From contig NW_024881780.1 in assembly GCF_019059575.1 (NCBI RefSeq), forward strand, positions 248,001 through 312,000: DNA of 64,000 nucleotides, written 5' to 3'. This document shows, piece by piece, positions 1 to 11,800 of this stretch. The DNA is from Amphibalanus amphitrite (lineage: Eukaryota > Arthropoda > Thecostraca > Balanomorpha > Balanidae). A program made the position numbers and the translations under genes. The notes beneath the pieces were generated by a model, which ran no database searches, was not told where the DNA came from, and saw only the letters and a list, made by a program, of their open reading frames with translations. How positions within the stretch are numbered: position 1 is the stretch's first letter; each line of letters begins with the position of its first letter.

Positions 1-3000
1 AAGTGCCGGAGCATTCTCATCACTTGCGGTTGATCCAATCAGCCTATTGTCTTTGTGGGCTGTCTCCGCCTCGACCGATTCTACCACTTCCTCCACTGCT
101 TCGACTTCTTGAGTAACATCGGCATCATCGTCCATCATGTAATTTTCAGGCTCATCTTTTTCGGCAAGGTCATTGGTAGTTTCTGAAGTAGTGGATTCAC
201 CCACCTCATCCTCCTTCTCACATACATCATCAGGAGCTTTCACATCATCAACTGCCTTGCTTTCAATCACCTCATCCGCTTCTTTCAATGGCTCGATTTC
301 TGCTGACAACTCGACTGCTTCCAAAACCCTCGTTTCAGACGGTAATTTGATTTCCTCTGTTGGAGACGTCTGTTCAGAAACACTGGCCGAGGCCACTCCA
401 TCGCCGTCAACGCACGGTTTGACGATTTCGGCTGCTTGGCCAGACTCGATGGAAATGTCTTTTTCTACCAGCGGCCCTGTCTCACGAGGCATTATGATTT
501 CGCTTTGCCTCTCATTTGTCTCAGCTATTGCAGTTTTTGCCGGGCTTTCAGTTTCAACGGGTGTTTTAGCTTCTGGCTGCAACTGATCTTCACATGAGCC
601 GGTGACGGTGACCTCAATGTCTGACCCACCTGTTCCAGATAAATTAGTTTTTGTCAATACCTCTTCTTTGTCGACTGAAGTGGCTTTGATTGGCTCATCA
701 ATTTCCTCCTCTGCTTTGCTTTCAGCCTGGCCATCTAATGAATCTGCACTTAGTGCGATTTTGTCGGGACGGCCAGACTCATCAGATTCAGCCGCCAGGT
801 CTGTAACATTGGAATCGGCTGTCTTTGTCGTTTCTGCTAAATTGACCGATTCACGATTACCGGTTGCAGATGATGAGGGAGCTTTCAGCTGTTCAGAACT
901 GTCAATCACAGGGCTCGCTGTTTCAAGAGGCTCGGTAACTGGCTCAGGACTAAGTGGTCCCTTTGGTTCAGAGCTTTCCGGTGTAGCGGATTCAAAGCCA
1001 ACTGCAGACGGTGCACCCTCGCTCTCGATACCGACTGTCGGGGTCTCATTGCTAGATGAAATGTGAGTGTGACTGACGGGGCCGCGGGCCGGGTCCTCGG
1101 AGCCTTTCAACTCGGGACTGGCGATGTCAGGTGTGCCCTCTGATGCTGAAATGGGTGGTTCAGCGGGGCCTTCTGACACAGGCGAAGCCGTGTCAGGTGG
1201 GCCCTCTGATAAAGGCGATTTGGCGATGCACTCTGCGGTAGGGAGGGCGATGACAGCAGTGTCGTTTGAAGAAGTGCTGGACTGTTGTGTGGAACTGAGA
1301 GGCTCCTCGGGTCCTTCTGACCTCTCTTTTGAACTATTCTCCTCAGAAACGGATTTTGTTCGCTCTGCTGTAGAAGATGTTGAACCTTCTTTCGAAGCAC
1401 TTGTATTATCCACGGCATTATCATCCTCGGATTTCTTACCACGAGCAGGTGCAGTTGTTTTTCGCTTGCTTTGTTTACTTTTTGCTGAAGGCGTGGCAGT
1501 GTTCGCTGTTTTCTTGGCCTTTTGCGCATCTGCCTTTGTTTGTTTTGAAGATTGCTCGACCGGTTTTTCCTTGACGATACTTGCCTTTCCTTTCGCCGGC
1601 TTCGTTGTTTGGACGGCTGGCTCACCCGTTTCACTCGTGCCAGCAGCATCGGCAATATTCTCCACACTCGCCGATATGGCCGACTTTTTCGCCGCGTCCT
1701 TCTTCCTTCTCTTCTTGGACTTTCTCGCCTTGCCGGCGTGCTTTGGCGCCGTGTCGACGGCCGTCGCCCACTCGGCCGGCTGCCGGTCGGGTCCGGCGGC
1801 CGGGGTTTCGCCGCCCGACTGCTGGCTTTCTCCCGGACCTCCGGAGTCGGACAGTGGCCGATCAGACACCGATGGCGGTGCCGGTGCTGTCTCCAGGGTC
1901 GACTCCGACCCCGGACCTGCCGGTGTCACGCCTTCAGTCAGCAGCGCGGCTGCAGGAGGCTCCCCGCTGGCCGCCGGGTCCCCTCCCTCGGGTCGGGGCT
2001 CGGCGGTCGCCGTCTGCTCCTCGGCACCAGCCGGAGCTGGGGTGCTGGTGGCGCCGTCCGCGGTGCTGGTGGCGCCACCGGCGGACACCTCTGCCGCCGA
2101 CGGGCCGGGCTCACCGATCGACGCCGCGTCACATCTCGCACCCGGTGCTGCTGTATCCGAGGGGTCGGCCACGTCTGTCTGAGCGGTCAGCACGGGCGCC
2201 GAGCCGGCCAGACGGTGGTCCGAGCCGGCCGCCGGGCTGGCGCCCTCAGTAGGGACAGGTTCGTGCTCAGCTGCAGGAGCTGGCGGGCTCGAATGAGCCA
2301 TTTCGGCCGGCTCCGATGTCTCGTTAGGGGCCGCGCTGAGGGGCCGCTCGGCACCGGACGGGTGCGCCGTGGCGTTCCCTGCCACCGACACGTGCTCAGG
2401 GCCGGACGAATTGCCACTACCCTCTCCGGACACAGGGAGCGAGCGTCCCTCAGTGACACTGCTATTCTCAGTATCGCTGTGGGGCTCATTAGTTGCAATG
2501 CCAAAAGTCTTGTCAGGGTTTGAATCGTTTTCTTTTGCGACTCCAGCTGCCTGCTGCTCGTTTGAAAGCTCCGTCTCATGTGACGTTTCATTCCCGCCTG
2601 CCGCCGTGCCCTTGAGATCAGTGGCTGCAGAGTTAATGAGATCACTGGCTGTTGTCTTTTCATCTGCAACGTTTGCTGCCGGGCCGTCGACCGCTAATTT
2701 ATCCGAGGCCAGCTCTAGCTGCGTACTGTCCTTTGCTGGGTCATTTGAGGAGGAGACATTGGTGACCTCGACACAAAGTGATGGGACATCAGTCGTATCG
2801 TCATTAGCAGCTGGAATATTAGCCCTGGCAACAGACGTAACGTCACCCGACGGCACGTCAGATGTTGAGTCGCTACTTCCAGGAACTTCAGCTTTCGGGA
2901 CGTCATTTTCCGACACGTCACTAGGTGTGATGTCAGCTGCTTGGACTTGAGTAGCTTCCATATCAGCCGGTACAGCGTCAGTCTCTGAAGCCTCAGCCGC

Positions 3001-6000
3001 CGTGACACCACCACCACCTGACGCAACATCAGCTGGCATGACATCAGCCGCTAAGTCTCCACTGGCGTTATCCTCACTTTGACGTGGCGCATCCTCTTCT
3101 GCCAGGTCATCCGTTGACCTGGGGTGACCTACAACATCACTGGGACCTTTTCCAGTCGCTTCAGCCCCTGTCACCATTGTGCCAACCGGTGAATGTGCAG
3201 CATGGACACTATCAACCGCATTATCAGTGGCTGCGGCGGCATCGGGGGCTGATTTGGATGCGATAGCTGGTTCAGTCTCGATAGTCCTGTCCGTTGTTCG
3301 ATCTGTTTCACTATCAACAGGCGCTGAATGATCGGCCTCAGTGTCATTGACTGATTGATGGCTGACGTTGGGACTGCTGGTTGAACTGACGTCAACTGCG
3401 GTGTGGGATTCGTGTGCTGGTTCTGTATCGATTTTAGCAGACTCGGGAGTCGTTTCATTGTCTTGCACAGCCTCTGTCTTTGTCTCGGGAGCCGTCAAGG
3501 AGCCTGTCTCCGCACCGGCGCCAGCCATGGGGGCCGTCTCAGCTCCTGCCGGTGCAGCAGACCCCGCCTCGTTCTCTGCAGGCTCCGCCTTGCTCCCCAC
3601 AGCAGGCTCCGCCCCGCTCCCCAAAGCAGGCTCAGCCCCACCCACCGCGCGCCCTGCCTCAATCTGCGCAGTGTCTCGGAGCGGTCCGATCCCGGCGCCG
3701 TCACCTGGCCCCGCCTCGGTAGCCGCTGTGGTGACGTCACTGGCCGTGGCGACGCGACAACTGTCCGCCGGCACCGGCCCGTCCGCCGCGGGTTTTTCCT
3801 CCGGCGACCGGCACTCAGGGCGAACCAGTGCGCCGCCGCCGTCCACCGCCACTTTTACAGCTGTTGGATCATCTGAGACGAGTTTTTCCTGCGCGCCGGC
3901 CGGACCGGGTGCCGCACATTCCGGCCCGGTCGGTGCGTCACGCACGGGGACGGGGGTAGTCACGAGCGCCGCGGGCGCCGGGAAGGTGCTGGGGATTGGT
4001 GAGGTGGAACTCACTGCTGATTCGGGAGCAGGGTTTGGGGCAGGGGTGCCCTGGCCTTGCGTGACAGGCTCGGGTGTACGGGTGGGTGCGGTGTGGTCGG
4101 GATCGAGTGATTCAATTCCGGATAGGGCCACCTCAGACGCATGGGCGGGTGCAATTTGTTCGCTTTCAGCGTCGATTGTTTTTGGCACGGTCTCGCTCAT
4201 AGTCTCTTCACTTTTGATGGAAACTTCTTCATCTTTGAGTCCGTCAGAGTCGAGTTCGTGATGACCAGTACCGGTCACTGGAACAGTCTCCCCATTTGTA
4301 CCCGTTTCGGCAGCGAGGGGCAGTTCCCCCTCCTGCCCGACCCCTTGTTCGGTTGGCACCTGTTCTGTGGCACTGTCTGGACTACCCGGGTCGTGTTGAG
4401 CCCGTTCCCCCGTCGGCCGTTCGCTGGCCGCGGCCGGCCGCTCACCTGCCGCCGGCTGCGGGCACCGGTCCTGGCGGGCAGTGTCGGCGGTTACCTGTGC
4501 CCCGAGGGGCTCGGTGACGTCTCCGGCCGGTGTCTCCGCGCGCCCCTGCAGCTGGCCGGCGCTGCTCGGCGCCGTGAGAGCGTCTCGGACCCCGTCCGGC
4601 GCCGGGGTCAAGGTCACGACCGGCGGCGGCCGGGACGCCACCGTGGAATCCTCGGCACCGCCAGCGGCCGTCTCGGTCAATTCCTTTGTCCTGGAATCAC
4701 TCGCATTGTTCGCGCACACCGGCGGGCTGGCGGCTCTCGACAGCGCCGATTTCGCCGCACACGCGTCACTCTCACCATTGGCACTCGAGTCACCGCTCGA
4801 TTCATTGGCACACACGTCGCTTGAATCCGCGCATTTCGCGGCGCGCACACTGTCGCAATCGGCTACTAGTTTGGCACTATCACTGAAAGTCGCCGCGTTT
4901 AACACATTGACGTCGCTCGCACTCGTCGCTTCGACACGCGCACTTGTCTCTGCCTCGCCCGAGGCTACGTGACCCGCCGGAGCCGTCTCCGAAACGGCCG
5001 AGTCATTGGCGCCTGTGGCGTCAGAAGACGTGACTTTCGTCGGCTCCTGACTGTCACCGACAGCAGCCGTCTTTTCACGGGGCACTTCATCATCGTTTGG
5101 AAAAGCGCACACACTAGAGGTCACTACACCAGTCTCGGACGTCTCCGTAGTCTCTGGCAAAGTCCGCTGAGAGACTGAAGGAGTTTCACCGACACCGACT
5201 ATCACATCTGCCGATACTGCTGAGGTCGGAGCTGCCGCAGCAGACGTCGTCACTTCGACGGGCTCTGTGACAGTCAGGTCCTCCTCGACTGAGTCCGTAT
5301 CGCATTGTCCTTCCACGACCGATTTAGTCTCTGTCCCCTGGCCCGTGTCATCGGGCACCACGGCTCCCTTTTGACCGGTATCCAACACAACTGCTCTCTG
5401 TGTAACAGTCGAATTTTCATCATCTTCGGTCCCATGGTCACCCGGAGAGTCATCATCAGTCTGAACACCGGGCTCAGGTTTGACATCTTTAGTTTCGACG
5501 GTGTCTCCAGCTTTGGCGTCAGCTTCTGCTTCAGCACTGGACCCGGCAGCTGGCGCCTCAGCCGTCGTAGCCTCGGCAGTTTTAGGCTGTGAGGCGTCGG
5601 CCTCGGCTGGGCCAGCCGGCTGGTCCGATGTGGCGTGTTGAGCCGGCGCCGCCTCTGCCGACCGGCCCGTATCGCTGCCAGTATCTGCCTCGGACAGCTT
5701 GTCGTGCACGCCAGGCTCGGAGCCGGGGCCCGGCACCGGTCCGGGCCGGCCGGGCGGCGAGCCGGGCCGCGAGACGGGCCGCGCGTCCACCGTCAGCGGA
5801 GAGTCAGTGCCGCTGTCGGCCGCGTCCAGCAGCTCCTCGACCGACGAGCTCGGGTTGAGCACGTACATCTGGCGCACGTTTGTCTCCGGGTCGGAGCAGT
5901 CCGAGTCGTCAGAGTCCGAGTGGGTGGCGTCGGCGCTGGCCTCGCTGTCGTCGGCACCGTCGCGGCCGGCGGCGCCCCGCTGGTAGCGCTGCGCGGCCAC

Positions 6001-8831
6001 CACCAAGTCGTACTCACACGTCGACTCGTCTGACTCCGAGTCGTCCACTTTGGGCTCCGGTGGCGCGCACTCCTCGATCCTCACCGGATCATCGGCGAGT
6101 GCCGTGATGGCTGAGTTCCTGTGGTTCTCGTCTTCCATGGCCGCGTCCCGCGGTGTCAGAAGTTGCGATCGTGTCGAGATCGTCTCGCTGCACAGCGCCT
6201 TCGTCGGTGTCGGCGTGCTATGTTCCGCGTCAGCGCCGGCGCGTGCTGCGGCTGCCGTAGGCCGCGCGGTCACGGGATGCGATGCACTGGAGCGGGGACC
6301 GGGGCGCTCGCGGCCGCCGCCGGACCAACACTGGCGGCCCGGCGCGGCAGCGGCGGCGGCGGCGGCGGCGGCGGCGCGGCGCGGCCCGCCGGCCGCCCGG
6401 GGCCCGGCCGGCCGCCAGCAGCCTCTCTCCTCGTGCGGCGGCGATCCGCCGGCGCCGGCCGACTCGGCCAGACCCGGTGACTCGGAGCCGCCCCGACCCC
6501 GCCGCCGCCCGCCGCCCCCGCCCGCGGTGCCCCCATGGCCGCCCGGGGCCCTCACCTGGCTCCGCCGCCGCCGCCGGGGCGGGGCTGCGTCAGCGTCACT
6601 ATCGGCCCTATCGGCGGCGTCACACCGGCTCTCGATACGGGACGCGGTGCTCGCGTGACGCCGCGCGGGGCGGGGGCACTGCTGAGCTCGGTCAAACCCC
6701 GGCTCCGCCCAGCTGAGGCAACGGCGGAGACAGCTCCGAGATGAAGACAGCTCACGTGACGACTCATGTCCCTTATCCCGTGCCGTCTCCCGTCTTGTCC
6801 CCCGTCCCGTGCCCAGTCCCGTCTTCAGTTCCGTCTCCTGTCTCGTCTGAAATCCAGTCTTGAGCCCCGTCCCACGATAAGCCTTGTCATGCGACCAAAG
6901 CCCCTCCTCCGTGATCAGCACTCTCACGCGGTCGTGCTCGTACACAACCTGTGACCTTGCACCTCGCTGGGCATGTGAATCGTACGCGGATTCGCGGCCG
7001 CTTCCGTTCCGGCTCGTCGTGACTCCGAATAGCACGTGATGGTGGTTGGTTTCCAGGTGCGGCTCGGTTGTCGGCTCCAGTCCGCGCCGGCTCATGTAAC
7101 GCCTACTATCGGTCACGTACTCCGTGGCAGCGAGTGGTGCTGTGTTTGCTAAGGCGGCGGCAGCGGGCGGCGCTTGTGAGACGCCGCTCCCTCCAGTCTG
7201 TGTGTCACACTGAAAACAGTCGATGCCGCCAGATGAAAGAGCGCCGAGTTGTCCGTGTATCTCACACGGTGTAGTGCTCAGAGGCCATCTGATTAGACCG
7301 TGCCGTGCCTGGCACTTCTCCTGCCCAGTTACTAAGCTCGGAGCATAGAGAAACGTTCCACGGCGTATTTCCGTTTCCGCTTCAGCTACTGTTTTCCGCC
7401 GTGTTTTTAGATACAAATCCGGCTCTGTGTTTGTTTCGGCGTCTCTCATAATTATGTGCTCGAGTTTAGTCGTCCTGTGCCTTGTCTCATTCTGTCGCCA
7501 GCTCCACGTCGCTTCCGGTTTCATCTCAATCATTTTCACCGCACCTCCGCCCTTTCGCTCGATTCTCTCGCCCTCTTCCTGAGTCGTGTTCACCAGTGGC
7601 TCATTCGCGGGTCCCGTCTCGGCTCCTTCGCTCGCCGTTGTACCGAGTGGTCCGGCGGCGCGGCTCCGGCTGCAGACGGCTCCTGCGCGCCGCGCCGGCA
7701 CCGGGCACGCGGCAGTCCCGTTCCCCTGGCCAGTGCTGACCTTGGCGCCGGCTTTGTGCCGCTGGTGACTGCCAGGGAGCGATGGCTCGGCCGGCCAGCG
7801 GTCCTGGCCGAGCGGCGGCGGCCGCCCCTCGGCCGCCTCATCGCCGATACCGGACTCGCCGCTGCTGCCGGCCGTGCCGTGAAGGCGGTAAAACGGCTGC
7901 TCCGTGTGCCACCCGCGCCGTGACTCTACTCGTGACTCTACTCGTGACTCTCCGTGCGACTCGCCGAGCGCCGAGTCGCCGTCGTGCGGCGGTGACGAGT
8001 CTGTTGGAGCAAAAACGCGCCGGTGGTCGCCGCTCGCTGGCACTATCTGGTGCGGATCGCTGTCGGTGGCGCCGTGGCGACCGCCACCGCCGGGCTCGGC
8101 CCACCGGTGAAGGGAACCCACTGGACCGGGCCGCAGCGGATTGAGCCGTGAATCAAGCACCGGCGTAGGCGATAAGCCAGGGTCGGTAGGTTTAGGGCTG
8201 GTGGGTGAATCTGCAAGTAGAGTGTCTGCAAATCTTCCGTGTGCGTTTCTGTCTGCTGCACGAAGGGTAAAATTTTCCAGTCCAAATGATGGCTGAAAAC
8301 GGCTGGGTTGAAATTGAATCATGTGCTTGTGATGATATGAAGCAAGGTCGACAGCATCCACGCTGGAGTCACTGGAGTCATTGAATGAGCTCGTCAATGG
8401 CGTACTGAAATCACTGTAACCGTCGTGATATCTTCTCCCTACGCTGATGCACGATTCGCTGACATCACTGGAGGGACTCAAGTCACTGTCCGACCTCCAG
8501 CACACAGGTCGGAGCTCGGGCATGGACTGGCGTAGGTGGTGTCTTGGTCCACATGAATCCGTCTCTGACCCACTGACCTGCCCCGGACACTGACCTGACC
8601 TCTCCCAATGACCCGGTAGTGGTGACTGGTGACCTGCCGGTGGTGCCTGGTGACCTGACAGCGGTGGCCGTTGTCCCGACATCTCGGGGGAGTCCTGTGG
8701 CGGCTGTATCGCCTCCAGCAGCCAGTCGTTAGCCAGGTCAGACCAGTCCATCCAGCCGGGGAGGCTCGGAGCGGCCGGAAATGTCATCTGCCTCTCCAGC
8801 GGCGCACGGGCCGATGACGCACCGCCCCCAC
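1..8831 (-). CDS. btsz: btsz-like giant exon, disordered, runs off the left edge
   Basis: One minus-strand frame is open from the acceptor (CGTCCCGAG|GT, exon start 8831) to position 1: residues 540 to 3,483. The GT joins the single G left by the previous exon, restoring phase. An in-frame TGA at 8859-8857, just inside the intron, limits any extension. Met-555 is at 8787. The protein is acidic and rich in Ala, Ser, Thr, Glu and Pro. It has a run of about eleven alanines near residue 1355, a dense Asp/Ser cluster near 1465-1550 (around positions 6060-5800) and a Lys/Arg-rich block at about 2900-3010 containing KARKSKKRRKKDAAKK. AEPAxGS is repeated near 3620-3560. No folded domain is recognised. 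In Drosophila Bitesize the equivalent region carries actin and moesin binding; that role here is inference. Confidence 0.8.
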
Positions 8832-11800
8832 CTCGGGACGACACACAGGCAGACGGTCACAGAAGCGAAGCGGACGAACACAAAGACGGACACGCAGGCT
8901 GACGAGCGCGAACGAACTGGCGTCCAACGACGCAGGGAAACGTAAACAAAGCATTTAGTTCCTACATGGGTTCAATTCAAAAGGGACTAAAAATGATTGA
9001 AAATGAATTGCGCAGTTTAGCGAGCCGCTACTGGGCGCATCATTAATGCCACGCACATGCCTAAATGCAGTCAAAAATTCTAACAAGACGTGTCTGTCTT
9101 TTAATTCCCTATTAGGTAGGTAGGGGAGAGTGGGGAAAGATGCCCAGGGTTTGACTATGTCATATATTATTAGAAAATGACGATCGGAAAGCCAAAACTT
9201 GGAGTTTTAACGGAAGCCGACATCATTTTTCTCCAAAAATATCACACTTTCGTGCCTGAAATATGATACCTTTTTTTGCTATTAAGCATTTTCCTGAAGA
9301 AGTGAAAGGGGGCATCTTACCCCACAGGGTGGAAAAGACGCCCCCTGGCGCTGGGTAAGATGCCCCCTGCACTAAAAGTGACATAAATAGGCACGTGAAT
9401 CGCCTGAACGAATCAGTAGTCCCTTCGAGCCTGCAGAAGACACCAAACGTCATCGTAAGGGCCCTCGAAAGTAGTCGTTAGGGGCTTCAGAGGTCATCGT
9501 TAGGGCCATCATAGTCCAACGTGGCCAAACAAGCCTCCGTGGTGGCGTTCGGAGACCGCTGTGGGGCCCTTATAGGTCTTCGTGATGCTTGAGGGCCCTC
9601 GAGCCCATCGTGGGGAGCTCAGATGCCAGCGCGGCCCGTGGAGCCAACGTGAGAGCCCTCAAAGGATGTCGTGAGGGGCCCTAGAACCAATAATGGGGCC
9701 CACAGAGGCCGTCGTGAGGGCTCTCAGAGTCGATGCCGCCCAAAAAGTCGCTGTGTGGGCCGAGAGACCGGCATGGGGAGCACCCGACCGTACCGGACTC
9801 TCAATAGTCCCAGATCGGCTTTTGTCTCTCATCACAAGTATGCAATAAATGATTTGACGGGCTGCTTGAAGGACAGCCTACGGATTTAGGGGGGCGTCTT
9901 TCCCCATCAGGACAGGGGGCATCTTACCCCAAGGTACCGAAGTAACGTTAAATCAGCACAATTTGTTAGCCATAAAACTACACCCTGAAACAAACTGTTT
10001 GGGACACAGTACACGCATGTTAATGTATCACGACTATAGCAAGGGACGCAAAAATTATTTACCTTTTTTGATATTTACAATGTTTTGACGCCAAAATATT
10101 TTTTGAAAGCAGCAAATAAAAAACGTGCAATCACCAGCCAGCCGTTGCCCAACTGAGCTTCGCAAATTTTTGTGCAGTTAACAAGGCAGGCTTCTGCTTT
10201 ACGCTAAGAACATTAATTTCCAGGTTCGATTCTTTGTTTCCCCGCTAGAGGGGGTGGGGCGTCTTTCCCACCCTGGGCATCTTACCCCACTCTCCCCTAC
10301 TATATCCGTGTTTGAGTAAAGATGTTGGCGTAATATATAATTCAGCAATAAAAGAAGCGCTTGCTTATTATAATCGCCGATCTAGTTATCTTTCAATCTA
10401 ATCGTTAGGCCACCTGAAAACCGGTAGGGAGCCCGGGCGTTAATCAGGACACACATCGACACGGCATGTGGCTGCGTTTTCCTATGCTGACGTAAGCCCA
10501 ACAGGCGGGCCTTGGTTGAAGAAGGGCCCGCGGCTTCAGCGCATGGCAACGGTACCAAATGCACCGTCAAATGACTGTGCTATGTAAGAAGGAATTGATT
10601 GAAAATGTTCCAGCATGTTGTATAACTTTTAACAATAAATACAGCTAAAATATAGGGGAGAGCGGGGAGAGTTGTATCATGTCCAAGTTGTATCAGGGCG
10701 AATTGTGCCAAACTTATCCAATGGATGGCGCTCGCGACACGACCAGCCGACGAGGTTTTCCGGGCGCCATCTTCCCCTGTTCTGTCTTGTGGCTGAGTGG
10801 ACGCGTCTCGAGGTGAGAGCCGATTTTATGTTTTTTTTTAATGTCATTCTAAAAAAATAAGTTGCAAGAAAATGTGTGTTTTGGGCATTTGGATGTGCAC
10901 GAATTTGAAAGATCTCCGTAGCGGTGGTGAGGGTAGGTTCTAAGGCTGCGTGAGTGAAAACGGATTTCTCCAGCTGTCCGCTGTTTTTTTTTTAGCACGA
11001 GGATGTTTTTCCAAGATGGCGGCTAGGTACATGTTGTATCAGAGCCGGGTGGGGTATGTTGTAACATGTATGTATGTATGTATGTATGGGTATGTTGCTT
11101 TTGATCGCGAAAGCTAAGCCCTGGCTCGCGTTTGTAGGTAGCTAGTCAATGCTCGTTCCATTTCGGCACAATGTGTTGGCTTCTTTGCTCTTAACGGGCC
11201 ACTTTTGCGTCTAGTCTGTTGATGTTTCGTTCGGATTGCATTGACCTAAGTTTGGTCTAATAAAGTGAAGCCTTTGAGCATACCTATACATTGTATTAAC
11301 CCCATTTAATGTTGCTGTTATGTTCAAAACCAGTAGCAAGCACACTCCCTGAAACGTGAAATAGTGATACAAATTACCCCACCATGTGATACAACTCACC
11401 CAAGCCATGGGGCAAGTTGTATCAAAAACATTGCTCTATTCGGCAGACCGTAGAAGAAAAACTGGTAGAGGTAGCGGAAAAGTTACTTTGCACAAAAAAG
11501 CAGAACAATCAAGGAAGGGGATAGTATGGAAATAATGAGTTTATCACGGATAGTTACGAGGTTATGGGTCTCGGAGTAAAAACTGATACAACCCACCCCA
11601 CTCTCCCCTACCGATATGAAACCGCGAGGAGGTAACAAAAAATAGTCAAACGCCTGGCCCAAGTCCAACGACTCAGTACTTTTTCATACTTTTCATATAC
11701 CTACACCATACCGCATCATTTTCTGCCGGATGTAGCGCAAGTGTTAGGATATGTAGGTTATTGAATTTTGTTTGGATAAATGCCTACTTCTATATGTTGA

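Noticed and set aside
173-4261. Long Ser/Thr/Ala-rich plus-strand open frames over the left 6 kb
   Set aside because: They are the complement of the giant minus-strand exon. The minus frame is open without interruption over 8.8 kb and joins upstream exons in phase; the plus frames are broken.
6050-8144. Arg/Pro/Ala-rich plus-strand frames at 6.0-8.1 kb
   Set aside because: They are shadows of the GC-rich coding exon on the opposite strand, with no recognisable domain.
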